Shown here in pieces: positions 1-8,787 of a DNA stretch of 64,000 nt. The stretch is taken from NCBI RefSeq assembly GCF_900104395.1, contig NZ_FMXX01000009.1; one strand, given 5' to 3'. A model generated the notes under the pieces. The model made no database searches. It was not told the DNA's origin and saw nothing but the letters and a program-made list of their open reading frames with translations. Source of the DNA: Fusobacterium_C necrophorum. GTDB lineage: Bacteria; Fusobacteriota; Fusobacteriia; Fusobacteriales; Fusobacteriaceae. The translations under genes and the position numbers were made by a program. How positions within the stretch are numbered: the first letter of the stretch is position 1; each line of letters begins with the position of its first letter.

Positions 1-1061
1 GCTAAGTCTTGGTATAAAAAAGTGCCACTTCGAAGCTCCAAGGCTTTTTCAATTCCTCTTGGTGTCAAGTCAAAGATTTTTTTCACAGCTTCTTCCAATT
101 TTTCTTCCGCTACTTTTGCTGTTCCAAAGGTATCGATTTTAATAGAAGTCGGCTCAGCTACTCCAATGGCATAGGACAATTGAATTTCACATTTTTCTGC
201 GAAGCCAGCCGCTACAATATTTTTAGCAACCCATCTGGCTGCATAAGCGGCGGAACGATCCACTTTGGAAGGATCCTTTCCGGAGAAAGCTCCTCCTCCA
301 TGTCTGAAATATCCTCCATAGGTATCTACAATAATTTTTCTTCCGGTCAATCCGGTGTCTCCATGAGGACCTCCAATGACAAAACGACCTGTCGGATTGA
401 TATGGTAAGTAATTCCGTCTTTGGATAAGTGATATTGTTCTAAGACCGGTTCAATCACTTTTTCAATGACAGTCTTGCGAATTTCTTCATGACCGATTTC
501 CGGATTGTGTTGTACGGAAACAACGACGGTTTCCACATGATCAATATTTCCTTCCTCGTCATAGGCAAGAGTCACTTGTGATTTTGCATCAGGTCTTGCC
601 CAAGCGATTTCTTTAGAACGAGTCAGTTTTGTCAATAATACTAAAATTTCACGGGCTAGAACAATTGCCAGCGGCATGAGTTCGGGAGTTTCTTTGACCG
701 CCCCTCCAAACATAATTCCTTGGTCTCCGGCTCCTCCAATATCCACTCCCCTAGCAATGTCAGGAGATTGAGCATGAATGGCACTTAGGACTCCACAGTT
801 TGCATCAAAGCCCATTCCATCTCGGTATCCGATTTCTTCAATTTTTTTTCTTACAATATCTTGAACATCAATATAGGTTGTGGTTGTAATTTCTCCTCCT
901 ACAATGACCTGCCCTGTGGTACAAAACACCTCACAGGCAACCCTTGCATTCGGATCTTCAGCAAGGCAGGCATCCAATATCGCATCCGAAATTTGATCGG
1001 ATACTTTGTCCGGATGTCCCGGAGACACAAATTCAGAAGTAAAATAGTTAAATTTTTTCAT
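1..1061 (-). CDS. metK: S-adenosylmethionine synthetase (partial, 3' end outside window)
   Basis: Makes S-adenosylmethionine from methionine and ATP in the cytoplasm. The visible 353 codons start at ATG 1061 and carry the N-terminal GHPDK ATP-binding motif, the GAGDQGIMFG loop and the glycine-rich GGPHGDTGLTGRK segment followed by GGGAFSGKD, all hallmarks of MetK. The family is usually about 380-400 residues, so roughly the last 30-40 codons lie beyond base 1. The gene is read alone from its own strong promoter and a SAM-I riboswitch, so its product represses its own synthesis by transcription termination. No break in the visible frame. Confidence 0.97.
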   Translation of the reverse strand, partial: MKKFNYFTSEFVSPGHPDKVSDQISDAILDACLAEDPNARVACEVFCTTGQVIVGGEITTTTYIDVQDIVRKKIEEIGYRDGMGFDANCGVLSAIHAQSPDIARGVDIGGAGDQGIMFGGAVKETPELMPLAIVLAREILVLLTKLTRSKEIAWARPDAKSQVTLAYDEEGNIDHVETVVVSVQHNPEIGHEEIRKTVIEKVIEPVLEQYHLSKDGITYHINPTGRFVIGGPHGDTGLTGRKIIVDTYGGYFRHGGGAFSGKDPSKVDRSAAYAARWVAKNIVAAGFAEKCEIQLSYAIGVAEPTSIKIDTFGTAKVAEEKLEEAVKKIFDLTPRGIEKALELRSGTFLYQDL

Positions 1062-1097
1062 AATCCTCACTCTCTTTCTTTATTCATACATCATAAA

Positions 1098-1127
1098 TAA
1101 AAATCCCCATCCGTGATGGACAGGGAT
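1098..1127 (-). terminator. Riboswitch-controlled intrinsic terminator before metK
   Basis: On the minus strand ATCCCTGTCC and GGATGGGGAT form a 10-bp stem with two G-U pairs around ATCAC, followed directly by TTTTTATTT. It sits between the SAM-I aptamer and the metK ribosome site, as expected for the expression platform. Confidence 0.9.
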
Positions 1128-1139
1128 ACACATTTTCCT

Positions 1140-1233
1140 TTATCTCTTCCATCTGACAGGAGTTAGCACCACACTTTTCCAGTAGGTTGCTGAGATATCT
1201 TAGGGCCTGTCCCTCAATCTCTCTTGATGGTAT
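1140..1233 (-). ncRNA. SAM-I riboswitch (S-box) upstream of metK
   Basis: Read on the minus strand, this leader has the S-box core in order: ATCAAGAGAG (left P1 arm), GAGGGACAGGCCCTA, CAGCAACC, GTGGTGCTAA, TCCTG and a closing GGAAGAGATAA that pairs with the P1 arm. This is the standard SAM-I consensus seen before metK and methionine genes. SAM binding should hold the aptamer together and leave the downstream hairpin at 1098-1127 free to terminate transcription. Confidence 0.95.
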
Positions 1234-1244
1234 TTAACAAAAAC

Positions 1245-1273
1245 ATTATAATACACTTTTATAAATTTGTCAA
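1245..1273 (-). promoter_or_regulatory. metK promoter
   Basis: Minus-strand TTGACA (1268-1273) and TATAAT (1245-1250) are separated by exactly 17 nt, a perfect consensus promoter. The -35 element lies in the last codons of galU, so metK is transcribed independently of the upstream genes. Confidence 0.9.
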
Positions 1274-2143
1274 CAAGCAAGACAGGTACTCTCGTAATTC
1301 CTGTTGAATTTCTTCATGACGCAATCCGTATTCGATATTTGCTTTGAGAAGTCCAAATTTATCTCCAATATCATAACGTTTTCCGGAAAAAGAATAGGCT
1401 AATACTTTTTCTCCCGCCTGTATCATAGATAAAATAGAGTCTGTTAATTGAATTTCTCCATTTTTTCCGGGTTTTGCTTTTTCCAGATATTGGAAAATTT
1501 TACCGGATAGGCAGTAACGTCCCAAACTTGCTAAGGTAGAAGGAGCTTCTTCCAAAGTAGGTTTTTCAATGAAATTTTTGATTTCACAGCTTGTACTGTC
1601 ATAATACTCTCCGGCTTTCACAATTCCATATTTGGAAACATCTTCTTTCGCAACAGCTTGACAACCGACAACACTGCTTCCATACTTTTCATAGCAATCA
1701 ATTAATTGCTTTGAAACAGGATATTGCGGATTATAAATAATATCGTCTCCTAAGGCAATGATGAAAGGTTCTTCTTCCTGAATAAAAGGTTTTGCTTTTA
1801 AAATGGCATGCCCCAAGCCCTTTGGAAAATTTTGACGCACATAGAAAATATTAGCCATATCGGAAATGTGGCTTATCTTTTCCAATAAATCCGTCTTTCC
1901 ATCTTTTTTTAAAGTATTTTCCAATTCATAAGAAAAATCGAAATGATCTTCGATGGAATTTTTATTTCTTCCCGTTACAATAATAATATCTTGAATTCCA
2001 GAGGCAACCAACTCTTCTACAATATATTGAAGAGAAGGTTTATCTACTATGGTTAACATTTCTTTTGGCTGAGCTTTGGTAGCAGGAAGAACCCGAGTTC
2101 CCAATCCTGCCGCCGGGATAACAGCCTTCGTAATTTTTTTCAT
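1259..2143 (-). CDS. galU: UTP-glucose-1-phosphate uridylyltransferase
   Basis: Makes UDP-glucose from UTP and glucose-1-phosphate for envelope polysaccharide and glycolipid synthesis. The 294-residue product begins with the nucleotidyltransferase signature AAGLGTRVLPATKAQPKEML (residues about 11-30) and contains the GalU-type FIEKP and GEIQLTDS motifs in the second half. Length matches the family. It is the last gene of a minus-strand run (acyltransferase, metG, galU), 28 nt after metG, with an upstream AGGAGG-like site. Confidence 0.96.
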   Translation of the reverse strand: MKKITKAVIPAAGLGTRVLPATKAQPKEMLTIVDKPSLQYIVEELVASGIQDIIIVTGRNKNSIEDHFDFSYELENTLKKDGKTDLLEKISHISDMANIFYVRQNFPKGLGHAILKAKPFIQEEEPFIIALGDDIIYNPQYPVSKQLIDCYEKYGSSVVGCQAVAKEDVSKYGIVKAGEYYDSTSCEIKNFIEKPTLEEAPSTLASLGRYCLSGKIFQYLEKAKPGKNGEIQLTDSILSMIQAGEKVLAYSFSGKRYDIGDKFGLLKANIEYGLRHEEIQQELREYLSCLLTNL

Positions 2144-2171
2144 ACTATCCTCCTAGAGTTTGGAATGTTTC

Positions 2172-4112
2172 TTATTCTACTTCCGTTCCGGTAGCTGTAT
2201 TTTTGGGAACTTGAATTACTTGGCAAATTCCTTGCTCATCTTCTGTTGTCAACAACATACCTTGTGAAATTTCTCCTCTCATTTTTCGAGGTTTTAAATT
2301 GGTTACCGCTAAAATTTTAGCCCCTTTCAGTTCTTGAGCATTTGGATAATATTCTGCAATGGCAGATAAAATTTGTCGTACATGATCTCCTACAGATACT
2401 TTGAATTTCAATAATTTGTCGGCACCTTTTACTTTAGAAACTTCTAAAATTTCCACCACTTGAATTTTTGTTTTCTTAAAACAGTCTATGTCAATCGGAT
2501 TTTCTATGATCAAATCCGGATTTACTTGCATAGGATCCACCTTACTTTTCTCCTCTTCTACCAATTCAATTCTTGGGAAGATAGGGGTTGCCTTCCCTAA
2601 GGCGTGACCTATCGGGAAAATACTTTCAAATATTGAAACATCACGGCGAAGAGGCTGTAATTGAGCTTTTTCTATGTCCTCGCTAATTCCAAGCTGATTC
2701 CAAATTTCTTGAGCCGCTTCCGGAATGAATGGAGAAACCAGAGTTGCAATTTTATATAAGCTTTCTACTAAGGTATTCATAACGGTTGCCAGTCTTTTTT
2801 GTTGTGTTTCCTCTTTTGCCAAGGCCCATGGCATGGTTTCATCAATGTATTTATTCATACGGGAAATAAATTTCCAAATCACTTCTAAGGCTTTGGAATA
2901 TTCATAGTAGTACATATGTGTTTCCACTTGGCTTAGAGTATCTTCCCATAGTTTGTAAACTCCTGCTTCCGTTTCTTGGATTTCTTCGGAAGAGACAATC
3001 TTTCCTTGGAAATATTTATGATACATCCCTAGAGTTCGATTTAATAAATTTCCTAAATCGTTTGCCAAATCGGAATTGATTCTTCCAATAATTCCTTTGG
3101 TGGAGTAATCTCCATCGCTTCCAAAATTTGCTTCTCGTAGCAGATAATATCGGAAAGCATCCACCCCGTATTTTTTAATTTCATCGTAAGGATTGACCAC
3201 ATTTCCTTTGGATTTTGACATTTTTTCTCCTTCCGAAGTCCACCAACCGTGAACAACGATGGAGTCCGGTAATTTGATTCCCGCCGAAAGTAACATACAC
3301 GGCCAAATGATAGCATGAAAGCGAATAATATCTTTTCCAATTAGATGGCATACTCTGGCATGGTTCCAGTAGGTTTCAAATTTCTCGGAATTATTTTCAT
3401 AACCGACCGCTGTCAGATAGTTGGTCAAAGCATCAAACCAAACATAAGTGATATGTCCCGGAGCAAATTCAATCGGAATTCCCCAAGAAAAGGTATTTCG
3501 AGAAATGGATAAGTCCTGTAATCCCTGTTTGATAAAAGAAATCACTTCATTTCTTCGAGATTGAGGAAGAATAAAATCAGGATGCTCTTCAATATGTTGT
3601 AACAGAGCCTCTTGATATTTTGACATTTTAAAAAAGTAAGATTCTTCTTTTACGGTAGATAATTTTTTCCCGCAGTCGGGGCAATGTCCCGGCTCTACGA
3701 TTTGATTTTCCGGAAAGAAAGTTTCACAGGAAATACAATACTGTCCTTCGTATTCTCCCTTGTAAATATCTCCTTTGTCATGGACCACTTTCAAAATCTT
3801 TTTCACAGCTTCTTGGTGTCTTGGTTCCGTTGTTCGAATAAAATCAGAATATTTGATATTTAAAGCCTTCCACATTTCGGTAAAAGCAGGAGCCATTTTG
3901 TCGGTCCATGCTTGCGGAGTGAACCCTTTTTCATGAGCTGTTTGTTCTACCTTTTGCCCATGTTCATCCGTCCCTGTTAAAAAATATACTGTTTTTCCTG
4001 CTAATTTTTGATATCTTGCCATGACATCGGCGGCAATGGTTGTATAAGCAGTTCCCACATGGGGATCTCCATTTACATAATAAATAGGTGTTGTTACATA
4101 AAAATTATTCAT
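2172..4112 (-). CDS. metG: Methionyl-tRNA synthetase
   Basis: Charges tRNA-Met with methionine. The 646-residue protein has the class I N-terminal signature YYVNGDPHVGTAYTT (HIGH equivalent HVGT), a zinc knuckle with CISC and CPDC near residues 127-147, the KMSKSKGN loop near residue 300, and a C-terminal EMAP/Trbp111-type tRNA-binding domain (about residues 540-646) of the kind found in the longer bacterial form. Its first 8 bp overlap the end of the preceding acyltransferase gene, implying translational coupling. Confidence 0.98.
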   Translation of the reverse strand: MNNFYVTTPIYYVNGDPHVGTAYTTIAADVMARYQKLAGKTVYFLTGTDEHGQKVEQTAHEKGFTPQAWTDKMAPAFTEMWKALNIKYSDFIRTTEPRHQEAVKKILKVVHDKGDIYKGEYEGQYCISCETFFPENQIVEPGHCPDCGKKLSTVKEESYFFKMSKYQEALLQHIEEHPDFILPQSRRNEVISFIKQGLQDLSISRNTFSWGIPIEFAPGHITYVWFDALTNYLTAVGYENNSEKFETYWNHARVCHLIGKDIIRFHAIIWPCMLLSAGIKLPDSIVVHGWWTSEGEKMSKSKGNVVNPYDEIKKYGVDAFRYYLLREANFGSDGDYSTKGIIGRINSDLANDLGNLLNRTLGMYHKYFQGKIVSSEEIQETEAGVYKLWEDTLSQVETHMYYYEYSKALEVIWKFISRMNKYIDETMPWALAKEETQQKRLATVMNTLVESLYKIATLVSPFIPEAAQEIWNQLGISEDIEKAQLQPLRRDVSIFESIFPIGHALGKATPIFPRIELVEEEKSKVDPMQVNPDLIIENPIDIDCFKKTKIQVVEILEVSKVKGADKLLKFKVSVGDHVRQILSAIAEYYPNAQELKGAKILAVTNLKPRKMRGEISQGMLLTTEDEQGICQVIQVPKNTATGTEVE

Positions 4113-4773
4113 AGTTTCCCTCCCGGACTAAGCGTTCCGCTTTTTCATTTAAGTTGTTAATTTCTTCTTCTAAAAAGAGAGCCATTTCTTCCAAATTTGT
4201 ATCTTTCTTTAAGGAAATGGGATCCCCCAAGACATAAAGAATTTTGGAGAAAGGTTTTGGGACTTGAAAGTGATCCCAAGTTTTTGAAAAAATCCATTTT
4301 TTTGTAAAAGCTCCTCCCATAGGGACAATCGGAACTCCACTTTTTTGTGCCAAGTAAAGCAAACCAAGTTTCACTTTGTAAGGAGGACCTTTGGGACCGT
4401 CGACCGGTGTCCCCATACTGTATCCTTTTTTTAAAAATTTAAGCAGAGACAGCAGAGAAGAAACGGATTGTTTGTCAGAAGAACCTCTCACCATATCAAA
4501 TCCCATTTTTTCCAAAGGGACAGCAATCAATTCTCCATCTTTCGAGGGACTTGCCAGACCGACTTTTTTCGGGAGATTTCTCATAGCAAGGGAAGCACTC
4601 AATAATTTTTCATGCCAAAAGCAAAAAATATAAGGATGAGTCGCTTCTCTTACCTTTTCTTCTCCCTCATTTTCAATGCGAATATAAGAAAAACTGTAAT
4701 TCAAAAAATGAATAAAATAGTAAAGGCAAAGTCCGTAAAATCTATATTTTTTTGAGTTATCCATTTTTTCCAT
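4105..4773 (-). CDS. DUF374-family lysophospholipid acyltransferase-like protein
   Basis: A 222-residue protein of the DUF374/LPLAT type, a membrane-associated acyltransferase family. Visible features are an N-terminal hydrophobic stretch (LCLYYFIHFLNYSF), the catalytic-type motif FCFWHEKLL (an H-x4-D/E-like acyltransferase box), the family SPSKDGELIA segment, and GTPVDGPKGPPYKVK, which is characteristic of DUF374. The acyl acceptor is unknown; in Gram-negatives such proteins are usually linked to lipid A or phospholipid acylation. It overlaps metG by 8 bp and shares its operon. Family call good, substrate unassigned. Confidence 0.8.
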   Translation of the reverse strand: MEKMDNSKKYRFYGLCLYYFIHFLNYSFSYIRIENEGEEKVREATHPYIFCFWHEKLLSASLAMRNLPKKVGLASPSKDGELIAVPLEKMGFDMVRGSSDKQSVSSLLSLLKFLKKGYSMGTPVDGPKGPPYKVKLGLLYLAQKSGVPIVPMGGAFTKKWIFSKTWDHFQVPKPFSKILYVLGDPISLKKDTNLEEMALFLEEEINNLNEKAERLVREGNYE

Positions 4774-4798
4774 AAAATCACTCCAACATTTAGAAAAT

Positions 4799-4841
4799 AA
4801 GAGCTGTCTTTCTCCTATAATTAGTAGTAAGACAAGCTCTT
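4799..4841 (-). terminator. Hairpin after ybaB, probable terminator/attenuator
   Basis: On the minus strand AAGAGCTTGTCTT pairs with AAGACAGCTCTT across about 18 nt, followed by the weak tract ATTTTC. It lies just downstream of ybaB and upstream of the acyltransferase-metG-galU group, so it probably separates the two transcripts, perhaps incompletely. Confidence 0.55.
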
Positions 4842-4867
4842 CATCATGATTGTACTATTGATTCTTA

Positions 4868-5227
4868 TTAGAATAGACCGGGAATGTTGATTCCACCGGT
4901 TACTTTATTCATTTCGCTTTCTGCTAATTCCTCTGCTTGTCGCATTGCTTCATTGATTCCTGACAAAATTAAATCTTCCAGCATTTCCTTGTCAGAAGCT
5001 GCTTCTTTTAGAATTTCATCGCTCAATTTTATTTCCAATACTTCTTTTTGTCCATTTACTTTTACATTCACAGCTCCCCCACCAACAGACACTGTCAAGT
5101 CTTTTCCCTTTAATTCTTCTTGTACTTGTAGCATTTGTTGTTGCATTGCCTGTGCTTGTTTTAAAATATCCATTTGATTCCCGGCTGCAGCTTGAGCAGG
5201 TCGATTTCCTTTTAATTTTCGTACCAT
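4868..5227 (-). CDS. YbaB/EbfC family nucleoid-associated protein
   Basis: A 119-residue DNA-binding, nucleoid-associated protein of the YbaB/EbfC family. Family marks are the glutamine-rich helix QAQAMQQQMLQVQEEL, the strand segment VSVGGGAVNVKVNGQKEV, the LEDLILSGINEAMRQAEEL helix and the C-terminal TGGINIPGLF. An AGGAGG site precedes ATG 5227. In many bacteria this gene follows dnaX and precedes recR; here it sits after sppA with no dnaX nearby. The N-terminal VRKLKGNRPAQAAAGN is a short extension relative to typical members. Confidence 0.93.
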   Translation of the reverse strand: MVRKLKGNRPAQAAAGNQMDILKQAQAMQQQMLQVQEELKGKDLTVSVGGGAVNVKVNGQKEVLEIKLSDEILKEAASDKEMLEDLILSGINEAMRQAEELAESEMNKVTGGINIPGLF

Positions 5228-5294
5228 GTTTTCCTCCTAAAATTATACTGAATACAAACTATTATAGCATGAATTTGAAGATTTTTTCAAGACC

Positions 5295-6989
5295 TTATTC
5301 CATTTCATATGGAAAATACATAATAGGCTTATTCCACAACCTGTCTTTTGGAATTTTGTTTTGCAGCGTCATGGGTAAAAATGTTAAAAATTTCCTATAT
5401 TTTCCAAGATATTGTCCGAAAACATCATTTTTGGAAACTTGTAAGATAGGTAGAGCTCCCAGGTTTTTATCCTGTTCCAGTGCATAAATCGTAGCTTCCA
5501 ATCCTCCCAATTCATCAATCAATTTATGTTCTTTTGCTTCCGCTCCCAACCAGACTCTTCCTTGTGCTAAGTGCTGATCTAAGAAACTTGTTTCTATCTT
5601 TCGATTTGAGGAAACAACTTCTAAGAAGTCTTTGTATACTCCTAAGTTTCCTTGGCGAATACGATTATAATTTTCTTCAGAAAGAGGCTTCAGATAGGAG
5701 TATAAGTCGGCATATTTTCCTTTGGAAATGCTTTCCACGGAAACCTCCGCTTTTTCTCTTAGATGACTAAAATTAGGAATCATACTGACGACCCCAATAG
5801 AACCGGTAATGGAAAGAGGAGAAGCAAAAATTTTCTCTCCCGCCACCGCCACATAGTAACCTCCTGAAGCGGCAGTTCCCGAAATGGAAACATAAACAGG
5901 AACCTTCTCTCTTAATTTTTTCACGGCATGATACATCATATCCGCCACAAGAGCAGAACCTCCCGGAGAATTAATTCGTAGGATAACTCCTTTTACATTG
6001 TTGTCACGTTGAATGGCTTCTACTTCATCAAGAAATAAAGTTTCATCTTCAATCGTTCCCTCCAAAGTTAAGAGAGCCAGATACTGTTTTGGACGATTTT
6101 TGATTTTGACCAAAGAAAAATATTCTTGAATGGAAATGATATTTTCCTCTCCGATTTTTTCTAAAATACGTTGAGGATATTCTCCTTTGCTTACCAGTCC
6201 TTTTTCAAATAAGGTATGAAAAGAACTTCCCATCAATTCTCCATTTTCTATCCAGTTTTCCAAATCATTTTTGTTTATTTTTCGATTTTCTGCCATCAGA
6301 TGTAGAGAATACTGGTAGGTATGCTCCAAAAGGCGTTTCATATTTTCTCGAAATTCAGGAGACATATGGCTGTGAGAATAATTTTCCATATAAGATTTAT
6401 AATCTCCAATCGGAATGACATTCATTGTAATTCCAAAACGATCCAATAAACTTTTCCAATATAGCTCTTCATAATGATAGGGGCTAATGTTGGAAGAGGC
6501 AGCGTGAATCGGAGGCATCACAATTTCTTTGGCATAACTTGCCAAAAAATAGTTTGCCCTATTTGCCTCTTGTAATGTTACAATGAGGTCCTTTCCCTCT
6601 TCTTGAAGTTTTTGTAATTTTGTTCCGATTTCTTCCACTTGTGCTTTATTCCAAGAAAGAAAATCTGCATTTAGTAAAACACCTTTGATTCTCGGATCCT
6701 GTCGAATGCTGTCCAGAGCATACAGAACTTCAAAAAAGGTCATATGTTTTTCTTTCAGACTCAAAGGATCAGGAATCGGAATATGTTCCGAGAGAGGACT
6801 GGAAGCCCTTAACAAAACATAACTTCCTTGTTTGATTTCACTTGTATTCTCTTTGGAAATATAGGAAATCAAACTCCCTATCACAAGAGCAAGTAAAGCT
6901 AAGGATAGAAGCAATTTAATAAAGAAAGAAGAAATTTCTTTTAGAACAAATAGAACAATTTTTTTTAAAAAATGTATGATATGTTTCAT
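5295..6989 (-). CDS. sppA: Signal peptide peptidase SppA, long (67-kDa) type
   Basis: A membrane-anchored serine/lysine protease that degrades cleaved signal peptides. The 564-residue protein has an N-terminal membrane anchor (about residues 22-43), then two tandem SppA domains as in E. coli. The candidate general-base lysine is in IGDYKSYMEN in the first domain and the nucleophile serine in SGTAASGGYYVA in the second; RINSPGGSA and GSIGVVS are further family motifs. It is translated 8 nt after pepF, so the two are cotranscribed. Long two-domain form rather than the short archaeal/Bacillus form. Confidence 0.96.
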   Translation of the reverse strand: MKHIIHFLKKIVLFVLKEISSFFIKLLLSLALLALVIGSLISYISKENTSEIKQGSYVLLRASSPLSEHIPIPDPLSLKEKHMTFFEVLYALDSIRQDPRIKGVLLNADFLSWNKAQVEEIGTKLQKLQEEGKDLIVTLQEANRANYFLASYAKEIVMPPIHAASSNISPYHYEELYWKSLLDRFGITMNVIPIGDYKSYMENYSHSHMSPEFRENMKRLLEHTYQYSLHLMAENRKINKNDLENWIENGELMGSSFHTLFEKGLVSKGEYPQRILEKIGEENIISIQEYFSLVKIKNRPKQYLALLTLEGTIEDETLFLDEVEAIQRDNNVKGVILRINSPGGSALVADMMYHAVKKLREKVPVYVSISGTAASGGYYVAVAGEKIFASPLSITGSIGVVSMIPNFSHLREKAEVSVESISKGKYADLYSYLKPLSEENYNRIRQGNLGVYKDFLEVVSSNRKIETSFLDQHLAQGRVWLGAEAKEHKLIDELGGLEATIYALEQDKNLGALPILQVSKNDVFGQYLGKYRKFLTFLPMTLQNKIPKDRLWNKPIMYFPYEME

Positions 6990-6997
6990 GATAACTC

Positions 6998-8773
6998 CTA
7001 AGCTTGATAGCGTTCTAATTCTTTTTCTAATAAATCCAACAATCGATTAAATTCTTCTGCAATTGCATCAAAACTTTCTACTTTTGATAAATCGGCTCCG
7101 GCTTTCTTTAACTGTTCCATCGGATAATCATTTCCTCCGGATTGAAGTAAAGTCAAGTATTTTGAAACGGAACTAGGATCTTTTTTCACTTGTGTATATA
7201 AATTTGCAGAAGCCGCAAAACTTGTTGCATATTGATAGACATAATAAGGAGAATTATAAAAATGAGGAATTCTACTCCAAATAATTTTTTGTAAGTCATC
7301 CAGAACTAAAGTATCCCCAAAGTATTGTTGGAACAATGTTTCCATAATTCCGGAAAGAATATCCGGAGTTACCGCTTCTCCTCGTTCTACTAACTGATGA
7401 GCCTGATATTCATAATTGGCAAACAAAGTTTGAATGTAGTAAGTTCCCATAATATTTCCCAAAGCTTGTTCCAGTAAAACAATTCTCTCTTTCGGATCTT
7501 TTGTTTTTTCCAACATCGAATCCAACAACAATCTTTCATTGAAAGTAGAAGCCACTTCCGCCACAAAAATAGTGTAAGAATGAGTTGCAAAGGGTTGATG
7601 TTCCGTAGAAAGTATGCTATGCATGGTATGCCCTAATTCATGAGCTAAGGTAAAGACATCATCTAAGGTGCCCTGATAGTTTAATAACATATAAGGGTGA
7701 ACATCGTAGATGTTGATGGAATAAGCTCCGCTTCTTTTGTTTTCTTTCTCCATGACATCCAACCAACCGTCACTTAAAGCGATTTTCAATTTTTCCTGGT
7801 ATTCTTTTCCTAAAGGAAGAACAGAGTCAATCACGAGTTGTTTTGCTTCTTCATAAGGAAATTCCTTATCGTATTCTAAAAGAGAAATGGAATTGTCATA
7901 GTAATGATATTCTTGTAATCCCAAAACCTTTTTACGTAATTTTATATAGCGTTGCAAAGGGGCTGTATTTTTTAGAGCCGAGTTTAGGAGAGATAGGAAA
8001 ACTTCTTTGGGAATATTTTTTCCTTCCAATGCTTTTTCCAAAGTTGAGGAATAGTTTCTGGCTCGACTGCTGGCAACTCCCCTTTGTAATAGAGCACGAT
8101 AAATGGCTCCGTAGGTATTCTTATTTTTATGATATGCTTCATAAAGAGCTTCAAAAGCTAATCTTCTATCTTCTTGGTTGCGATTGGTCGATAGAATTTT
8201 AGAATACATTCCATTGGTAACAGGTCCCTTCCAGCCATTGGATAAGGTTACCGTTTTCCACTCCATATCGGAAATGGAAAGTTCGGAGTAAATATCATCA
8301 GGGGCTCCTAAATATTGTGAGAAATAAGAAAGCAATTGTTCTTTTTCTTCACTCAGCACATGTTTTTGAAGACGATAGGTTTCTCGCAAAGGGAAGGCGT
8401 AATCTTTTAGAAAATCGTCTTCCAAAATCCATTGTTTCATCGTATTTTCCGGAATCATAAGAGTTTCCGGAACCGTCCAAGCCGTCTTCACTCCAAAATC
8501 GGTAAAAATAGATTCCATTTCTTGTAATTTCATAGAAGCGATTTCATCTTTGGAATTTAAATCTTTTTTCAAATAAGGATATAGATACAATTTGTCTACC
8601 AATCGAGATAAATTTTCTTCTAGTTTTGTCAGTTCCACAAAATTTTCTCGACTGTTATGAATTTTTCCCTGATAACTCGGAATGATTTCCATATCTCGTT
8701 TCATTTTTTGAAAATCTTGTTCCCAAGCTTCCCAAGAGGGATAAATGTCGTCTAAGTTCCATGTATAATTCAT
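6998..8773 (-). CDS. pepF: Oligoendopeptidase F (M3 family)
   Basis: A cytoplasmic zinc metallopeptidase that cuts short oligopeptides, useful in an amino-acid-fermenting organism. The 591-residue protein contains the zinc-binding motif HELGHTMHS near residue 380, the downstream FVAEVASTFNE glutamate ligand and the C-terminal NSPYYVYQYATSFAAS segment typical of PepF. Length is normal (about 600). It lies 14 nt after uraA and 8 nt before sppA, forming a uraA-pepF-sppA operon. No defects seen. Confidence 0.97.
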   Translation of the reverse strand: MNYTWNLDDIYPSWEAWEQDFQKMKRDMEIIPSYQGKIHNSRENFVELTKLEENLSRLVDKLYLYPYLKKDLNSKDEIASMKLQEMESIFTDFGVKTAWTVPETLMIPENTMKQWILEDDFLKDYAFPLRETYRLQKHVLSEEKEQLLSYFSQYLGAPDDIYSELSISDMEWKTVTLSNGWKGPVTNGMYSKILSTNRNQEDRRLAFEALYEAYHKNKNTYGAIYRALLQRGVASSRARNYSSTLEKALEGKNIPKEVFLSLLNSALKNTAPLQRYIKLRKKVLGLQEYHYYDNSISLLEYDKEFPYEEAKQLVIDSVLPLGKEYQEKLKIALSDGWLDVMEKENKRSGAYSINIYDVHPYMLLNYQGTLDDVFTLAHELGHTMHSILSTEHQPFATHSYTIFVAEVASTFNERLLLDSMLEKTKDPKERIVLLEQALGNIMGTYYIQTLFANYEYQAHQLVERGEAVTPDILSGIMETLFQQYFGDTLVLDDLQKIIWSRIPHFYNSPYYVYQYATSFAASANLYTQVKKDPSSVSKYLTLLQSGGNDYPMEQLKKAGADLSKVESFDAIAEEFNRLLDLLEKELERYQA

Positions 8774-8787
8774 ATAAAATGTCCTTT